This document shows positions 46,977 to 57,050 of a stretch of DNA of 64,000 bases, in pieces. This stretch comes from Psychrobacter immobilis (lineage in GTDB: Bacteria; Pseudomonadota; Gammaproteobacteria; Pseudomonadales; Moraxellaceae). The notes under the pieces are model-generated. The model searched no databases and was not told the origin of the DNA. It was given only the letters and a program-made list of their open reading frames with translations. Made by a program: the position numbers and the translations under genes. The DNA is taken from NCBI GenBank assembly GCA_904846265.1, contig CAJHAA010000011.1, forward strand, positions 1 through 64,000, in the 5' to 3' direction. Each line of letters starts with the position of its first letter. Position 1 is the stretch's first letter.

Positions 46977-48380
46977 ATGAGATTTTTTTCTTTACGTCAA
47001 ACCAGCCGTGCTGTATTGCTAGCTATGAGTGCCAGCCTTGCGCTTACATTGAGCGCCCAAGCTGCCACCGTTAAACCTGCAAAAGCACAAGCGCCTCAAG
47101 CAAATGCCGTGACCGCGCAGAATAACGTCAATCGTTTGACGCCAGCCAATAGCACCGACGGTATTATTGCTTTAGTCAATGAAAATGCTATCTTAAAGAG
47201 CGATTTGATCGATGCTATTACCCAAGCACAAGCACGTGCACAAGCGGCTGGTGAACCAATAGCAAACTCAGCACAGCTACAGTCTGAGGTGTTAAATGCG
47301 CTCATATTGCGTGAGTTACAACTATCCATGGTCAAGCGCGTCGGTTTAAACCCTGATGAAGCGGCTATTAATCAACGCCTTAGTCAAATTGCGCAAGCAG
47401 AAGGGCTGACGAGCATCTCAGCTTTGCAACAGCGTTTGGACGCAGCAAAACCTGGTAGCTATGCGGCGCTACGTGCGCAATTAATCGAAGACGCAGCCAT
47501 TCAAGCCTTGCAACAGCGCCAAATCGGTAACCGCGTGCGCATCAGCGAACAAGATATTGATGCATTTTTGGCCTCGCCTGAAGCCAAGCGCTTAAACCAG
47601 AGTGAGTATCAAACGATTCATGTACGAGTACCTTACATTGATGACTACAGCCGACTCTCAGAAGCCCAACGCAATGAGGCGTTAAAGGTAGCAGAAGCTC
47701 TGCGTACTCGCCTGCTTGCACCAAACGTTGATGTCGCTGAAGCGGTCGCTGCCAGCCAAGGCAACTATCCTATTCCGCTACAAGGTGGCGATATGGGCTT
47801 TCATAAAGCCGCGTCTCTACCTACAGAGCTATCAAGTGAGATTACCAAACTTGAGGTTGGCGCGGTCAGCGCACCATTAATAACGCCTGAAGGCATCGAT
47901 ATCATCAAACTTGCTGACAAAAAAGCCAGCGACACCATGCTGATACCGCAGTGGCGTACTCGTCACATATTGGTAAAAGTTGATGAGCTACAGACAGACG
48001 CGCTTGCTGAGCAAAAAATTAATGATTTGTATGAACAGTTACGCAGCGGCGCTGATTTTGCTGGTTTAGCATCGACCTATTCAGATGATCCCGGTTCAGC
48101 TGGCCGCGGTGGCGATCTTGATTGGGTAAGTGAAGAAGACATGATTGGTCCATTCGAAGCCATGATGAAAAACACGGCGGTTGGTGACTATTCTGCTCCT
48201 TTCAAAACCCAGTTTGGCTGGCATATATTGAAAATAGAAGGCAAACGCCAACAAGATGTTAGCGATCAATATCGTCGCAACATGGCACGTCAAGCGCTTT
48301 ATCAGCGCTTAGCACCACAAGCCAAAGAAGACTGGCTACAAGAGCTACGCGCAGGTGCTTACATCCAAGTACTTGGCTAA
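46977..48380 (+). CDS. surA: periplasmic peptidyl-prolyl isomerase/chaperone SurA
   Basis: SurA escorts outer-membrane proteins to BAM. A signal peptide ends near SAQAAT. The N-terminal chaperone domain (IIALVNENAILKSDL) is followed by two parvulin domains, the second with the full RHILVK, SDDPGSAGRGGDLDWV and FGWHILKIEG motifs, and a short C-terminal helix. The longest frame starts at 46956, but ATG 46977 has GAGGAG five bases upstream and gives 467 residues. It follows lptD by 150 bp. The usual downstream pdxA/ksgA genes are not here. Confidence 0.95.
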   Translation: MRFFSLRQTSRAVLLAMSASLALTLSAQAATVKPAKAQAPQANAVTAQNNVNRLTPANSTDGIIALVNENAILKSDLIDAITQAQARAQAAGEPIANSAQLQSEVLNALILRELQLSMVKRVGLNPDEAAINQRLSQIAQAEGLTSISALQQRLDAAKPGSYAALRAQLIEDAAIQALQQRQIGNRVRISEQDIDAFLASPEAKRLNQSEYQTIHVRVPYIDDYSRLSEAQRNEALKVAEALRTRLLAPNVDVAEAVAASQGNYPIPLQGGDMGFHKAASLPTELSSEITKLEVGAVSAPLITPEGIDIIKLADKKASDTMLIPQWRTRHILVKVDELQTDALAEQKINDLYEQLRSGADFAGLASTYSDDPGSAGRGGDLDWVSEEDMIGPFEAMMKNTAVGDYSAPFKTQFGWHILKIEGKRQQDVSDQYRRNMARQALYQRLAPQAKEDWLQELRAGAYIQVLG

Positions 48381-48422
48381 CTGATATAGGCATCGATAAG
48401 TCAAATCTAATAATGCTTTGTC

Positions 48423-48458
48423 AAAAAGGGTATATGCTAATGCATGTACCCTTTTTTT
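48423..48458 (+). terminator. terminator of lptD-surA
   Basis: AAAAAGGGTA and TACCCTTTTT flank a 14-base loop and are followed by further T. It is 43 bp after the surA stop. Confidence 0.9.
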
Positions 48459-48581
48459 ATTGACGTTCATTTATGCGCTAAAAATAATCAGAAGGTAATC
48501 TCAAATATATTGCAGTATGTCCAAACACAAGAATTTCGAATAAAATAAATGTAAGCATTACGCATCACACACACAAAGAAA

Positions 48582-48837
48582 AGCCCCGAACCTAGGGCGA
48601 TTGGTTCGGGGCTATGGCGCTTCATATTGTTGTTATTATTTCTTCCATGCTGACTCATCCTAAGTCATAAACAGTATCCTATAAGACAGCGGGCTGACCT
48701 GTGCTTTTATTGATACTGTCTCAACACTGCATCCATGAGTATCCTTGTGTTGATGGTGGTATTGTAGGGTAATCAGTTTAATGCGACTAGAGGCTAAAGA
48801 CCTTATTTAACGTAAGCATATGCTTACAGCCTTTTTT
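48582..48837 (+). ncRNA. candidate structured RNA or long structured 3' UTR
   Basis: The 502-bp space between surA and the convergent EEP gene has no ORF but carries four consecutive perfect stems. They are AGCCCCGAACC/GGTTCGGGGCT (48582-48613, 11 bp), ACAGTATC/GATACTGT (48671-48719), TCAACAC/GTGTTGA (48721-48753) and GTAAGCATATGCTTAC (48812-48827). An AGGCT/AGCCT pair encloses the last stem, and six T follow. On the plus strand this resembles a transcript of about 250 bases ending in a terminator. On the minus strand the first stem followed by TTTTCTTT could instead terminate the EEP transcript with a structured 3' UTR. No known RNA family is recognised. Confidence 0.4.
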
Positions 48838-48882
48838 AACATTGCATCATACGATGGCTATAGTGTTGGCAGGCTATCAACC

Positions 48883-50007
48883 CTAACTTCTCTGCTCTTC
48901 TGCATGTTCCTTTGAGACTTTTTCACCTTCTTTTTTACCTTCTACTATTTTATGATCAGTCTCTTTGATATCTTCCGCTTCTGCAGTAGGGGCATTTTGC
49001 GCTTGATTGCTCTCCTCTTCTGGTTCGTATTGTAAAGTCGTCATAACAGGAAAGTGATCCGAACCTATCGACGGCATACGCCGAATATCCACTACCGTAA
49101 AGCAAGCACTATGGAAAATATGATCCAGCGCCCAACGTAAAAATGGATAACTGACATGAAACGTATTGATAAAATGTCGACCAATACGCGGATCCAACAA
49201 TCCTGAGATACGTTGAAAGCGTCGCGTGGTCTTTGACCATGCTACATCATTGAGGTCGCCTGCCAATATCGCCGTTTGCTCATTTTCTTTGATGTGCTTG
49301 CCAACCATCAATAGCTCAGCATCGCGGGTGGTAGATTTATCCGCTTCCGTCGGACTCGGCGGCATGGGATGCAAGCAATACAACCAAATCACGCGACCAC
49401 TTTGCAGGCGCAGCTGGGCATGAATAGAAGGTATGTCATCAATCATCAAGTACTTAACTTCAGGATCAATCAACTCAAGCTTAGAATAAAGATGCATCCC
49501 ATACAGATTGTCTAGTGGCACTTTTACGGTGTAAGGATAATCAACCTCGATTTGATGCAGCGCTTTTTCCCATTTTTCATCACTCTCTAGCGTAATTAAA
49601 ATATCAGGCTGTCTTTGCTTCACCAAATCTACCAATTTTTGGGTGTCATCATTGGGCGTTAATACATTTGATACCATTATTTTTAGTTGATGCGCCTGCC
49701 CTTCTGGCTTGTCTTTTGCCTTTTGAACTTCTTTTTTCCATAGCTTGGTATAAGGCAATACCATCCTAAGCTGAAAGGCTAATGTAATGCTTAAGACGGT
49801 AAATAACAGCCACTGTCCCAGCTGCCACTCTGACCAAAAAATCAGCATACCAATCCAAGCGATGACACCCAACACCATGATCTGAATACGCGGAAACTCC
49901 ACACCGCGCACCCACCAATTATCGAGTGGTATCCAGCCCCAAATCGTCACAAATGCGATGAATCCTGCTAGCCACTGTATGCTGTAATATAATAGTGAGA
50001 GATCCAT
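48883..50007 (-). CDS. membrane-anchored endonuclease/exonuclease/phosphatase (EEP) family protein
   Basis: The 374-residue protein has three N-terminal transmembrane helices (about 8-26, 42-58, 65-82). A periplasmic or cytoplasmic EEP domain follows with ITLESDEKWE (metal Glu), LAGDLNDVAWS (catalytic Asp/Asn) and GSDHFPVMTTL (catalytic His). These motifs mark DNase I-like phosphoesterases; the substrate could be nucleic acid, phospholipid or a sugar phosphate. A charged Glu/Lys-rich tail (about 340-374) follows the domain. It is monocistronic and convergent with surA. The start at ATG 50007 has a weak ribosome site. Confidence 0.85.
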   Translation of the reverse strand: MDLSLLYYSIQWLAGFIAFVTIWGWIPLDNWWVRGVEFPRIQIMVLGVIAWIGMLIFWSEWQLGQWLLFTVLSITLAFQLRMVLPYTKLWKKEVQKAKDKPEGQAHQLKIMVSNVLTPNDDTQKLVDLVKQRQPDILITLESDEKWEKALHQIEVDYPYTVKVPLDNLYGMHLYSKLELIDPEVKYLMIDDIPSIHAQLRLQSGRVIWLYCLHPMPPSPTEADKSTTRDAELLMVGKHIKENEQTAILAGDLNDVAWSKTTRRFQRISGLLDPRIGRHFINTFHVSYPFLRWALDHIFHSACFTVVDIRRMPSIGSDHFPVMTTLQYEPEEESNQAQNAPTAEAEDIKETDHKIVEGKKEGEKVSKEHAEEQRS

Positions 50008-50381
50008 AGTATGTATTAGCCGTCTATTAAATGATGAATATCGCCATGGTTTTAACTGAACTGACGTTAGCTGTTTACTTTAGCATTTCAGAAGGTTATC
50101 GCCTACTGATGAGCACGGATTATTCGTTAACCGCTATAAAACATTACACTTTTAATTCGCCCACCATAACGAGTACTACGGACAAACTTTATTTTTAGGG
50201 CTATCCACTTGTGGCGAGTGAGGCGTCGATACTATCGCCATTAGGTTAATAACTTAAAGTTATACTGAACATCATTAATAGTGTATGAAAAACCACTAAA
50301 AACGGCCGAAACGCCTTGCTTTTTATGGCTATTCACGGCATTGTTATCGGCTGGCAATGCAACAATTTATGGTAAAAAGGA
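50008..50381. other. divergent promoter region between the EEP gene and asd
   Basis: No gene is seen in these 374 bp. Promoters for both flanking genes are expected; none is called with confidence. Confidence 0.5.
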
Positions 50382-50390
50382 TTGAGTTTC

Positions 50391-51524
50391 ATGAGTAATT
50401 TAACAGTAGGCTTGGTAGGCTGGCGCGGCATGGTCGGTTCAGTATTAATACAACGTATGACTGAGGAAAAAGACTTTGACGGTATTACACCCGTGTTTTT
50501 CTCAACCAGCAACGCAGGTGGTGATGCCCCAAGCCTTGATGGTATTCATACCGGCCAATTAAAAGATGCTCATGATATTGACGCGCTAGCTGCTTGTGAT
50601 GTCATCATTACCTGCCAAGGCGGCGACTATACTTCGCAAGTCCATCAACCGCTACGTGATAGTGGCTGGAATGGCTACTGGATTGATGCGGCAAGCACCT
50701 TGCGAATGGAAGATGACAGCATCATCATTCTCGATCCAGTCAATCGCGCCGTTATTGACAGCGCCCTAGCCAATGGCAAAAAAGACTTTATCGGTGGTAA
50801 CTGTACCGTGTCATTGATGCTTATGGCGATTGGTGAGCTGTTTAATAAAGGCTGGGTAGAATGGGTCAGCGCCATGACTTATCAGGCCGCTAGTGGTTCT
50901 GGTGCTAACAACATGCGCGAATTAATCGCTGGCATGGGCGTGCTACACGATGCAGTCAAAGACGAGTTGGCTGATCCTGCCAGCGCCATCCTTGAGATTG
51001 ATAAAAAAATCGCTCAGACTCAGCGCTCAGATGATTTTCCTAAACAGTACTTTGGTGTGCCATTAGCAGGTAGCTTGATCCCCTATATCGATGTTCAGTT
51101 AGAAAACAAGCAATCCAAGGAAGAATGGAAAGGCGGCGTCGAAACCAATAAAATCCTTGGTAACGCAGAAGCTGATAAGATTGCTATCGATGGCATGTGT
51201 GTGCGCGTTGGCGCGATGCGCTGTCATGCGCAAGGCCTTACCATCAAGCTCAAAAAAGACATTCCGCTAGAAGAAATCGAAGCAGCACTTAAAAACAGCG
51301 GCAATGAGTGGTTGGACTTGGTCGAAGACGACAAAGAAGCGACTATGAACCGTTTAACGCCAGTAGCCGTGACTGGTACATTGACAGTTGCACTAGGTCG
51401 CTTACGTAAGCTCAATATGGGCCCTGAGTATCTAGGCGCATTTACCGTTGGTGATCAACTATTATGGGGCGCAGCCGAGCCGCTACGTCGTATGCTTAAT
51501 ATCATCCGTGAGCAAAAAGACTAA
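50391..51524 (+). CDS. asd: aspartate-semialdehyde dehydrogenase
   Basis: Asd makes aspartate semialdehyde for lysine, threonine, methionine and diaminopimelate. The NADP motif is [14 protein letters not shown], the active-site Cys138 is in [12 protein letters not shown], and [16 protein letters not shown] holds the substrate-binding Arg and general-base His region. Length 377 is near the gram-negative type (367). A TTG at 50382 could extend the frame, but ATG 50391 is ten bases after AAAAGG and is chosen. It is monocistronic with its own terminator. Confidence 0.97.
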   Translation: MSNLTVGLVGWRGMVGSVLIQRMTEEKDFDGITPVFFSTSNAGGDAPSLDGIHTGQLKDAHDIDALAACDVIITCQGGDYTSQVHQPLRDSGWNGYWIDAASTLRMEDDSIIILDPVNRAVIDSALANGKKDFIGGNCTVSLMLMAIGELFNKGWVEWVSAMTYQAASGSGANNMRELIAGMGVLHDAVKDELADPASAILEIDKKIAQTQRSDDFPKQYFGVPLAGSLIPYIDVQLENKQSKEEWKGGVETNKILGNAEADKIAIDGMCVRVGAMRCHAQGLTIKLKKDIPLEEIEAALKNSGNEWLDLVEDDKEATMNRLTPVAVTGTLTVALGRLRKLNMGPEYLGAFTVGDQLLWGAAEPLRRMLNIIREQKD

Positions 51525-51549
51525 GTTTACTTTCTTAAAAAGTCAGTAC

Positions 51550-51578
51550 AAAAAAGACAGCATTTGCTGTCTTTTTTT
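51550..51578 (+). terminator. terminator of asd
   Basis: GACAGC-attt-GCTGTC is flanked by A and T runs, with seven T after the stem. It is 26 bp after the asd stop. It could also act on the minus strand. Confidence 0.92.
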
Positions 51579-51688
51579 ATGGGCATACCACTTCCAAAAA
51601 TTTGAATAGCACGGCAAGCAAATGCAAGTCCTACTTATAACAAGCTCAGAACATGTGACAACGCTCATCTTATACTTTGAGGCTAGTA

Positions 51689-52339
51689 TTACTTTGGCTT
51701 GTAAGCAATCATCACTTCATTACGGCGCAAAAAAGGCAGCGTCCAAGGCGGGTTATAACGTGCCAGTTCAGGCTCGCCCATTATAGTCAAATTTTGGGTT
51801 TGCATCCAAGATTGTAGCTCTTCTGTTTTAGTCGCTACTTTTTTACTGCCTGCCAACCCTGAGAACTTAATCACACCGTACGTCTGTGCTGGCACCTCGG
51901 TAATCGTGATGTTTGGATTATTAGGCTTTGGTAGTGTTTGCATCGTGTATTTACTGGGCATAGTAAATTGTACACGCCACTTACCGTCGTCTTGCTGCAT
52001 GCTTACTGGTGCTGTCATCGCAATTTTCTGTGATTCGCTATCACTCTTTTTGTTATTGGGCTGCATTGTAACGGGCGCAGTCATGCTAATTTTACTACTA
52101 CCGCCAGTTGCCGCTGTATTATTGCCAAATATATAGTCGGCTAACACTTTAAACCCTTCGCGACTGGCGGAGTCTTGGTCACCACTTACCAACGTTTGCG
52201 CCACTAGCTGCTTATCGTAACGACGCAGCTCAAAGTCATCCATTTGCGACAACACTGTATAATTCGGCTCTTCGGTCGCCATAGCTGCTCCTGAGGTTAA
52301 TAATGAACCACTTAATAATAAGTAGGTTGCCTTTTTCAT
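51689..52339 (-). CDS. SOUL family heme-binding protein, exported
   Basis: The 216-residue protein has a signal peptide ending near AAMATEE. The SOUL/HEBP fold shows DDFELRRYDKQLVAQT, repeated MTAPV motifs (KISMTAPVTMQ, KIAMTAPVSMQ) and a C-terminal YNPPWTLPFLRRNEVMI. SOUL proteins bind heme or tetrapyrroles weakly; the bacterial role is unclear. ATG 52339 has TGGAG upstream. It diverges from tgt. Confidence 0.9.
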   Translation of the reverse strand: MKKATYLLLSGSLLTSGAAMATEEPNYTVLSQMDDFELRRYDKQLVAQTLVSGDQDSASREGFKVLADYIFGNNTAATGGSSKISMTAPVTMQPNNKKSDSESQKIAMTAPVSMQQDDGKWRVQFTMPSKYTMQTLPKPNNPNITITEVPAQTYGVIKFSGLAGSKKVATKTEELQSWMQTQNLTIMGEPELARYNPPWTLPFLRRNEVMIAYKPK

Positions 52340-52510
52340 AGTATGTCTCCAGCAGTTAAAACATCGCTTAGCAATGGTTACTGTCTCGCCATTATGATTT
52401 CTACTTTACCAACTACTCATAAGTACTGTCTGTGTCTTTTGGTTATGACAAAATACTATTAACCAAAAGACATATTTGTCAGATATATCAATACCTCATA
52501 AACATCCATG

Positions 52511-53727
<1,217 letters not shown>

Positions 53728-53754
53728 TCATATTTTTGCAATTGTCATATCTAT

Positions 53755-53788
53755 AAAAAGGGCTTAATAATTATCTTAAGCCCTTTTT
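53755..53788. terminator. bidirectional terminator between tgt and the NSS transporter
   Basis: AAAAAGGGCTTAA and TTAAGCCCTTTTT form a 13-bp symmetrical stem with an 8-base loop. It serves the convergent genes on both strands. Confidence 0.92.
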
Positions 53789-53823
53789 AGTGTGTTGCTT
53801 TTATTATTTCTAGTTAATCAGTA

Positions 53824-55176
53824 CTAGCCCATTAACGAGGTTACAAATACCACGAGCACGGCAATTGGTGCTACAAACTTAGCAACGATTTGCCATAATT
53901 GCCATGCACCATTAGACAGACCAAGCTCTTGCTGAATACTGCGTTGATCCATTTGCCAACCAACGAAAATAATTGCAGCAAGACCAGTTAGCGGGAGAAG
54001 GAATTTACTTGTAATTTTATCCAATGCATCAAAGATACCATTACCCATGATAGTAAAGTCAGACCATAGGTTAAATGATAGTAGTGCCGCAACGCCTAAT
54101 AGCCAAATCACTGTACTGGCAACAATGGTTGATACCGTACGACTCATCGGTGTACGTTCTTCTAAAAACTCAACGGTTGGCTCAAGCAATGAGATTGATG
54201 AGGTAATAGCAGCAAAAGTAATAAGTAAGAAGAACAACGTACCAATGATCGTCCCTGCACCCATGCTACCAAAAGCGATCGGTAAGCTGACAAAGATAAG
54301 ACCAGGACCCGAAGCAGGGTCTAGACCATTGCTAAAGATGATTGGGAAGATTGCTAGACCAGCAGCCAAAGCAATAACCGTATCTAAAATCACAACAGTA
54401 CGGGCAGTTTTTAGTAAGTTCACTTCACGACCCAAATATGAGCCATAAGCAATCATAATACCCATACCAATAGACAGAGTGAAGAAGGCATGACCCAATG
54501 CTGCAAGCATCACATCCCCAGTCAACTTGCTAAGATCTGGTGTGAATAGATAAGCCACTGCTTCGCCAAAACCACCGTTTATCACGTTATAACCAACGAT
54601 GACGAACAAAATCACGCCTAGTAGTGGCATTAAGACTTTAGCCGTGGTTTCGATACCTTTGGTCACACCAATACCGACAATCAAAGCAGTAATAGCCATA
54701 AACACCGTATGCCAAATCGTCAACGTCCCTGCTGAAGCCAACATAGCATCAAAGGTCGCAGCAATAGAATCACTGTCTTGACCAATAAAACTGCCTGTAC
54801 CTGCTTTAGTAATATAGTTGAGTGCCCAGCCGCCAATCACACTATAAAACGATAGAATTAAGAAACCACCTAAAATACCTGACGCGCCAATGATGCCCCA
54901 ACTGCGCGACTTACCTTCACTTGCTGCAACATCCGCAAAAGTGTTGACTGGGTTCTTTTGCCCACGGCGACCAATCAGCCATTCAGCGACTAGAATCGGA
55001 AAACCTACCAGCGCGATACAGAATAAATAAGCGATAACGAAAGCTGAACCACCGCTTTCACCGACCATATAAGGAAACTTCCATATGTTTCCCAAACCAA
55101 CTGCTGAACCAACCGCTGCCAATACGAAGCCAAAACTTGAGCTCCACTGTGCATGTTCTTGTTTATTAATAGCCAT
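53824..55176 (-). CDS. sodium-dependent transporter, neurotransmitter:sodium symporter (NSS/SNF) family
   Basis: A 450-residue membrane protein with 11-12 predicted helices and a LeuT fold. The family signature is in helix 1: GSAVGLGNIWKFPYMVGESGG, with the unwound substrate/sodium site. Bacterial members import amino acids with Na+. The 11-helix size is typical of bacterial MhsT/Tyt1-like members, but the substrate cannot be read from sequence. ATG 55176 has GAGGACGG upstream. Confidence 0.92.
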   Translation of the reverse strand: MAINKQEHAQWSSSFGFVLAAVGSAVGLGNIWKFPYMVGESGGSAFVIAYLFCIALVGFPILVAEWLIGRRGQKNPVNTFADVAASEGKSRSWGIIGASGILGGFLILSFYSVIGGWALNYITKAGTGSFIGQDSDSIAATFDAMLASAGTLTIWHTVFMAITALIVGIGVTKGIETTAKVLMPLLGVILFVIVGYNVINGGFGEAVAYLFTPDLSKLTGDVMLAALGHAFFTLSIGMGIMIAYGSYLGREVNLLKTARTVVILDTVIALAAGLAIFPIIFSNGLDPASGPGLIFVSLPIAFGSMGAGTIIGTLFFLLITFAAITSSISLLEPTVEFLEERTPMSRTVSTIVASTVIWLLGVAALLSFNLWSDFTIMGNGIFDALDKITSKFLLPLTGLAAIIFVGWQMDQRSIQQELGLSNGAWQLWQIVAKFVAPIAVLVVFVTSLMG

Positions 55177-55486
55177 TTTTTCCGTCCTCGTGCTTCAATT
55201 AACATCACTGATAATCTTCCTTGATTATCATAAATAGCCATGAAAAATATCAAGCTATTCAATAAACACCTCAATGTGAGGCGTCCAGCAACATTAAGAA
55301 AGAATTGTTTACAATATCGTAAAGGCTCAGTTTCTGCTAAGCCACCAAAAAAGTCAAGCGCTCATAAACATAAAAAGCCATAACAATTGGTTATGGCTTC
55401 TGGTAATTTTATCTATAACTGACAAGAGTTTGGCTAATTAAAAAAGGCGTACTATATATGATCTTCAGCAAAAGCCAATCGCCGTT
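55177..55486. other. spacer between the NSS gene and lpxA
   Basis: No gene is seen. It contains the lpxA-side terminator at 55371-55398 and, to its left, the presumed NSS gene promoter. Confidence 0.55.
55371..55398 (-). terminator. terminator of the bamA-lpxD-fabZ-lpxA unit
   Basis: On the minus strand AGCCATAAC and GTTATGGCT form a perfect 9-bp stem with a 5-base loop, followed by TTTTTA. It is about 90 bp after lpxA. lpxB, commonly next, is therefore not cotranscribed here. Confidence 0.8.
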
Positions 55487-56266
55487 CTAGCGCACCACAC
55501 CACGACGGCTTTTTTGTAGTGAATCAATGAGCAACTGGATTTTCGGCTCTTTTGGTAGCAGCTCATTATTCAAAACCTCAAGCGCTTGCACGGTCGTAAG
55601 ACCCGATCTAAAAATCATACGGTAAGCTTGACGCAATACCTCAATTGTCTCTTTTGACCATCCTTTACGACGCATGCCTTCCACATTGAGACCATGAGTC
55701 GTCGCTGGATTACCAGATACCATGGTAAAGGCGGCTACATCTTTTAGAATCAGACTTGCGCCCCCAATCAAGCTATAGTCATCCACCGTACAAAACTGAT
55801 GAATACCTGAATTACCGCCAATGATCGTGTGATTACCAATAGTCACATGCCCTGCAACGCCAACATTGTTGGCCAATACATTATGATCGCCAATCACACA
55901 ATCATGAGCCACATGAGTGTTCACCATCAGTAGATTATGGCTGCCTATTTTAGTGAGCTCACTATCTTGTGCGGTGCCGCGGTGTAAACTACAGGCTTCT
56001 CGAATGGTATTATAATCGCCAATCTCAAGCCAAGTACGCTCACCAGCATACTTCAAATCCTGAGGATCTTCGCCAATGCTCGCAAATTGATAAAACTCAT
56101 TGTGTTGACCAATACGAGTCAATTTGGTAACAACTACATGGCGATGCAGAACCGTGTGAGCACCAATAGTGACCTCATCACCGACGATACAATACGGACC
56201 AATGATAGCAGTCTCATCAATTTGGGCGGACGGTGAGATGAGTGCTGTTGGATGGATCTGACTCAT
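55487..56266 (-). CDS. lpxA: UDP-N-acetylglucosamine acyltransferase
   Basis: LpxA adds the first 3-hydroxyacyl chain in lipid A synthesis. Left-handed beta-helix hexapeptide repeats run from IHPTALISPSAQIDETAIIGPY to IGGASLILKDVAAF. The catalytic-His region is NTHVAHDCVIGDHN, and a helical C terminus follows. The longest frame opens with TTG 56311; ATG 56266 begins MSQIHPTALI, follows AAAGG and gives 259 residues, matching E. coli (262). It is last in the fabZ-lpxA run. Confidence 0.96.
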   Translation of the reverse strand: MSQIHPTALISPSAQIDETAIIGPYCIVGDEVTIGAHTVLHRHVVVTKLTRIGQHNEFYQFASIGEDPQDLKYAGERTWLEIGDYNTIREACSLHRGTAQDSELTKIGSHNLLMVNTHVAHDCVIGDHNVLANNVGVAGHVTIGNHTIIGGNSGIHQFCTVDDYSLIGGASLILKDVAAFTMVSGNPATTHGLNVEGMRRKGWSKETIEVLRQAYRMIFRSGLTTVQALEVLNNELLPKEPKIQLLIDSLQKSRRGVVR

Positions 56267-56468
56267 AATGTGGGCCTTTGTATGATCTGATGCGAGTAAA
56301 TGGTAAAACAAATACAGCCAATTCAGTTTTATGAGAAAACCTAAGCATGGCTCTGCTGTTAAATGCGAGTGTCAATTATAATGCTTGTGACCCGCTTTGA
56401 CCTAATTTTTTAGATGCTTTGTTTAAAGAATTAGGTCGGCTACGAGGCACAATGGCTATTAGTAAACG

Positions 56469-56978
56469 TTATTGTTCTTGGCGAGCAATCATTATTTGCG
56501 CACTGGCAGCTAACTCATCGTCAACATGTACAGTACAGTCAAATTTATAAATACCGCGCTTCTGCATCACTGTTTTAGCACGAATAGTCAACTGATCACC
56601 AGGAATCACTCGACGTTTAAAACGGACTTTATCAACACCTGCAAACAGATATAAATAACCATCTTCTGCGGTCAGACCGGCACTGATAAATCCGAGCACA
56701 CCTGAGACCTGAGCCATGCACTCAACCATGAGTACTCCTGGCATAATCGGCTCATCAGGAAAATGACCATTGAAAAACTCTTCATTGATAGTCACATTCT
56801 TAATACCCGTAATGCACTCACCAGGTGTGCAATCAATAATCTTATCTACTAAAAGAAAAGGATAACGGTGTGGCAAATAATGCTTTAACGTATGATAAGT
56901 TAATGGCAGCGTAAGACCTTGCTCAGCTAAGCTTTTCATTTCTTTATCATTCAAAATATCGATATCGGTGCTGCTCAT
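56469..56978 (-). CDS. fabZ: 3-hydroxyacyl-ACP dehydratase FabZ
   Basis: FabZ dehydrates 3-hydroxyacyl-ACP in fatty acid elongation and competes with LpxA for substrate. The hot-dog fold has LPHRYPFLLVDKI and the catalytic His/Glu motif NGHFPDEPIMPGVLMVECMAQ. The 169 residues include about 18 extra at the N terminus. ATG 56978 has AAGGAAG upstream. It lies between lpxD and lpxA. Confidence 0.97.
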   Translation of the reverse strand: MSSTDIDILNDKEMKSLAEQGLTLPLTYHTLKHYLPHRYPFLLVDKIIDCTPGECITGIKNVTINEEFFNGHFPDEPIMPGVLMVECMAQVSGVLGFISAGLTAEDGYLYLFAGVDKVRFKRRVIPGDQLTIRAKTVMQKRGIYKFDCTVHVDDELAASAQIMIARQEQ

Positions 56979-57050
56979 AATGGTGCTTCCTTGCTATGTT
57001 TCAAATCGCTATGATTTTACTGTGTTTGTATATATGCATTGATATTTGCG

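Noticed and set aside
48582..48613. GC-rich hairpin considered as a tRNA arm or a known RNA such as 4.5S, 6S or RNase P
   Set aside because: No cloverleaf, no SRP or RNase P signature sequences; left as an unidentified structure.
54047..54448. 133-codon plus-strand ORF
   Set aside because: It is a shadow of the NSS transporter gene on the opposite strand, with no recognisable domain.
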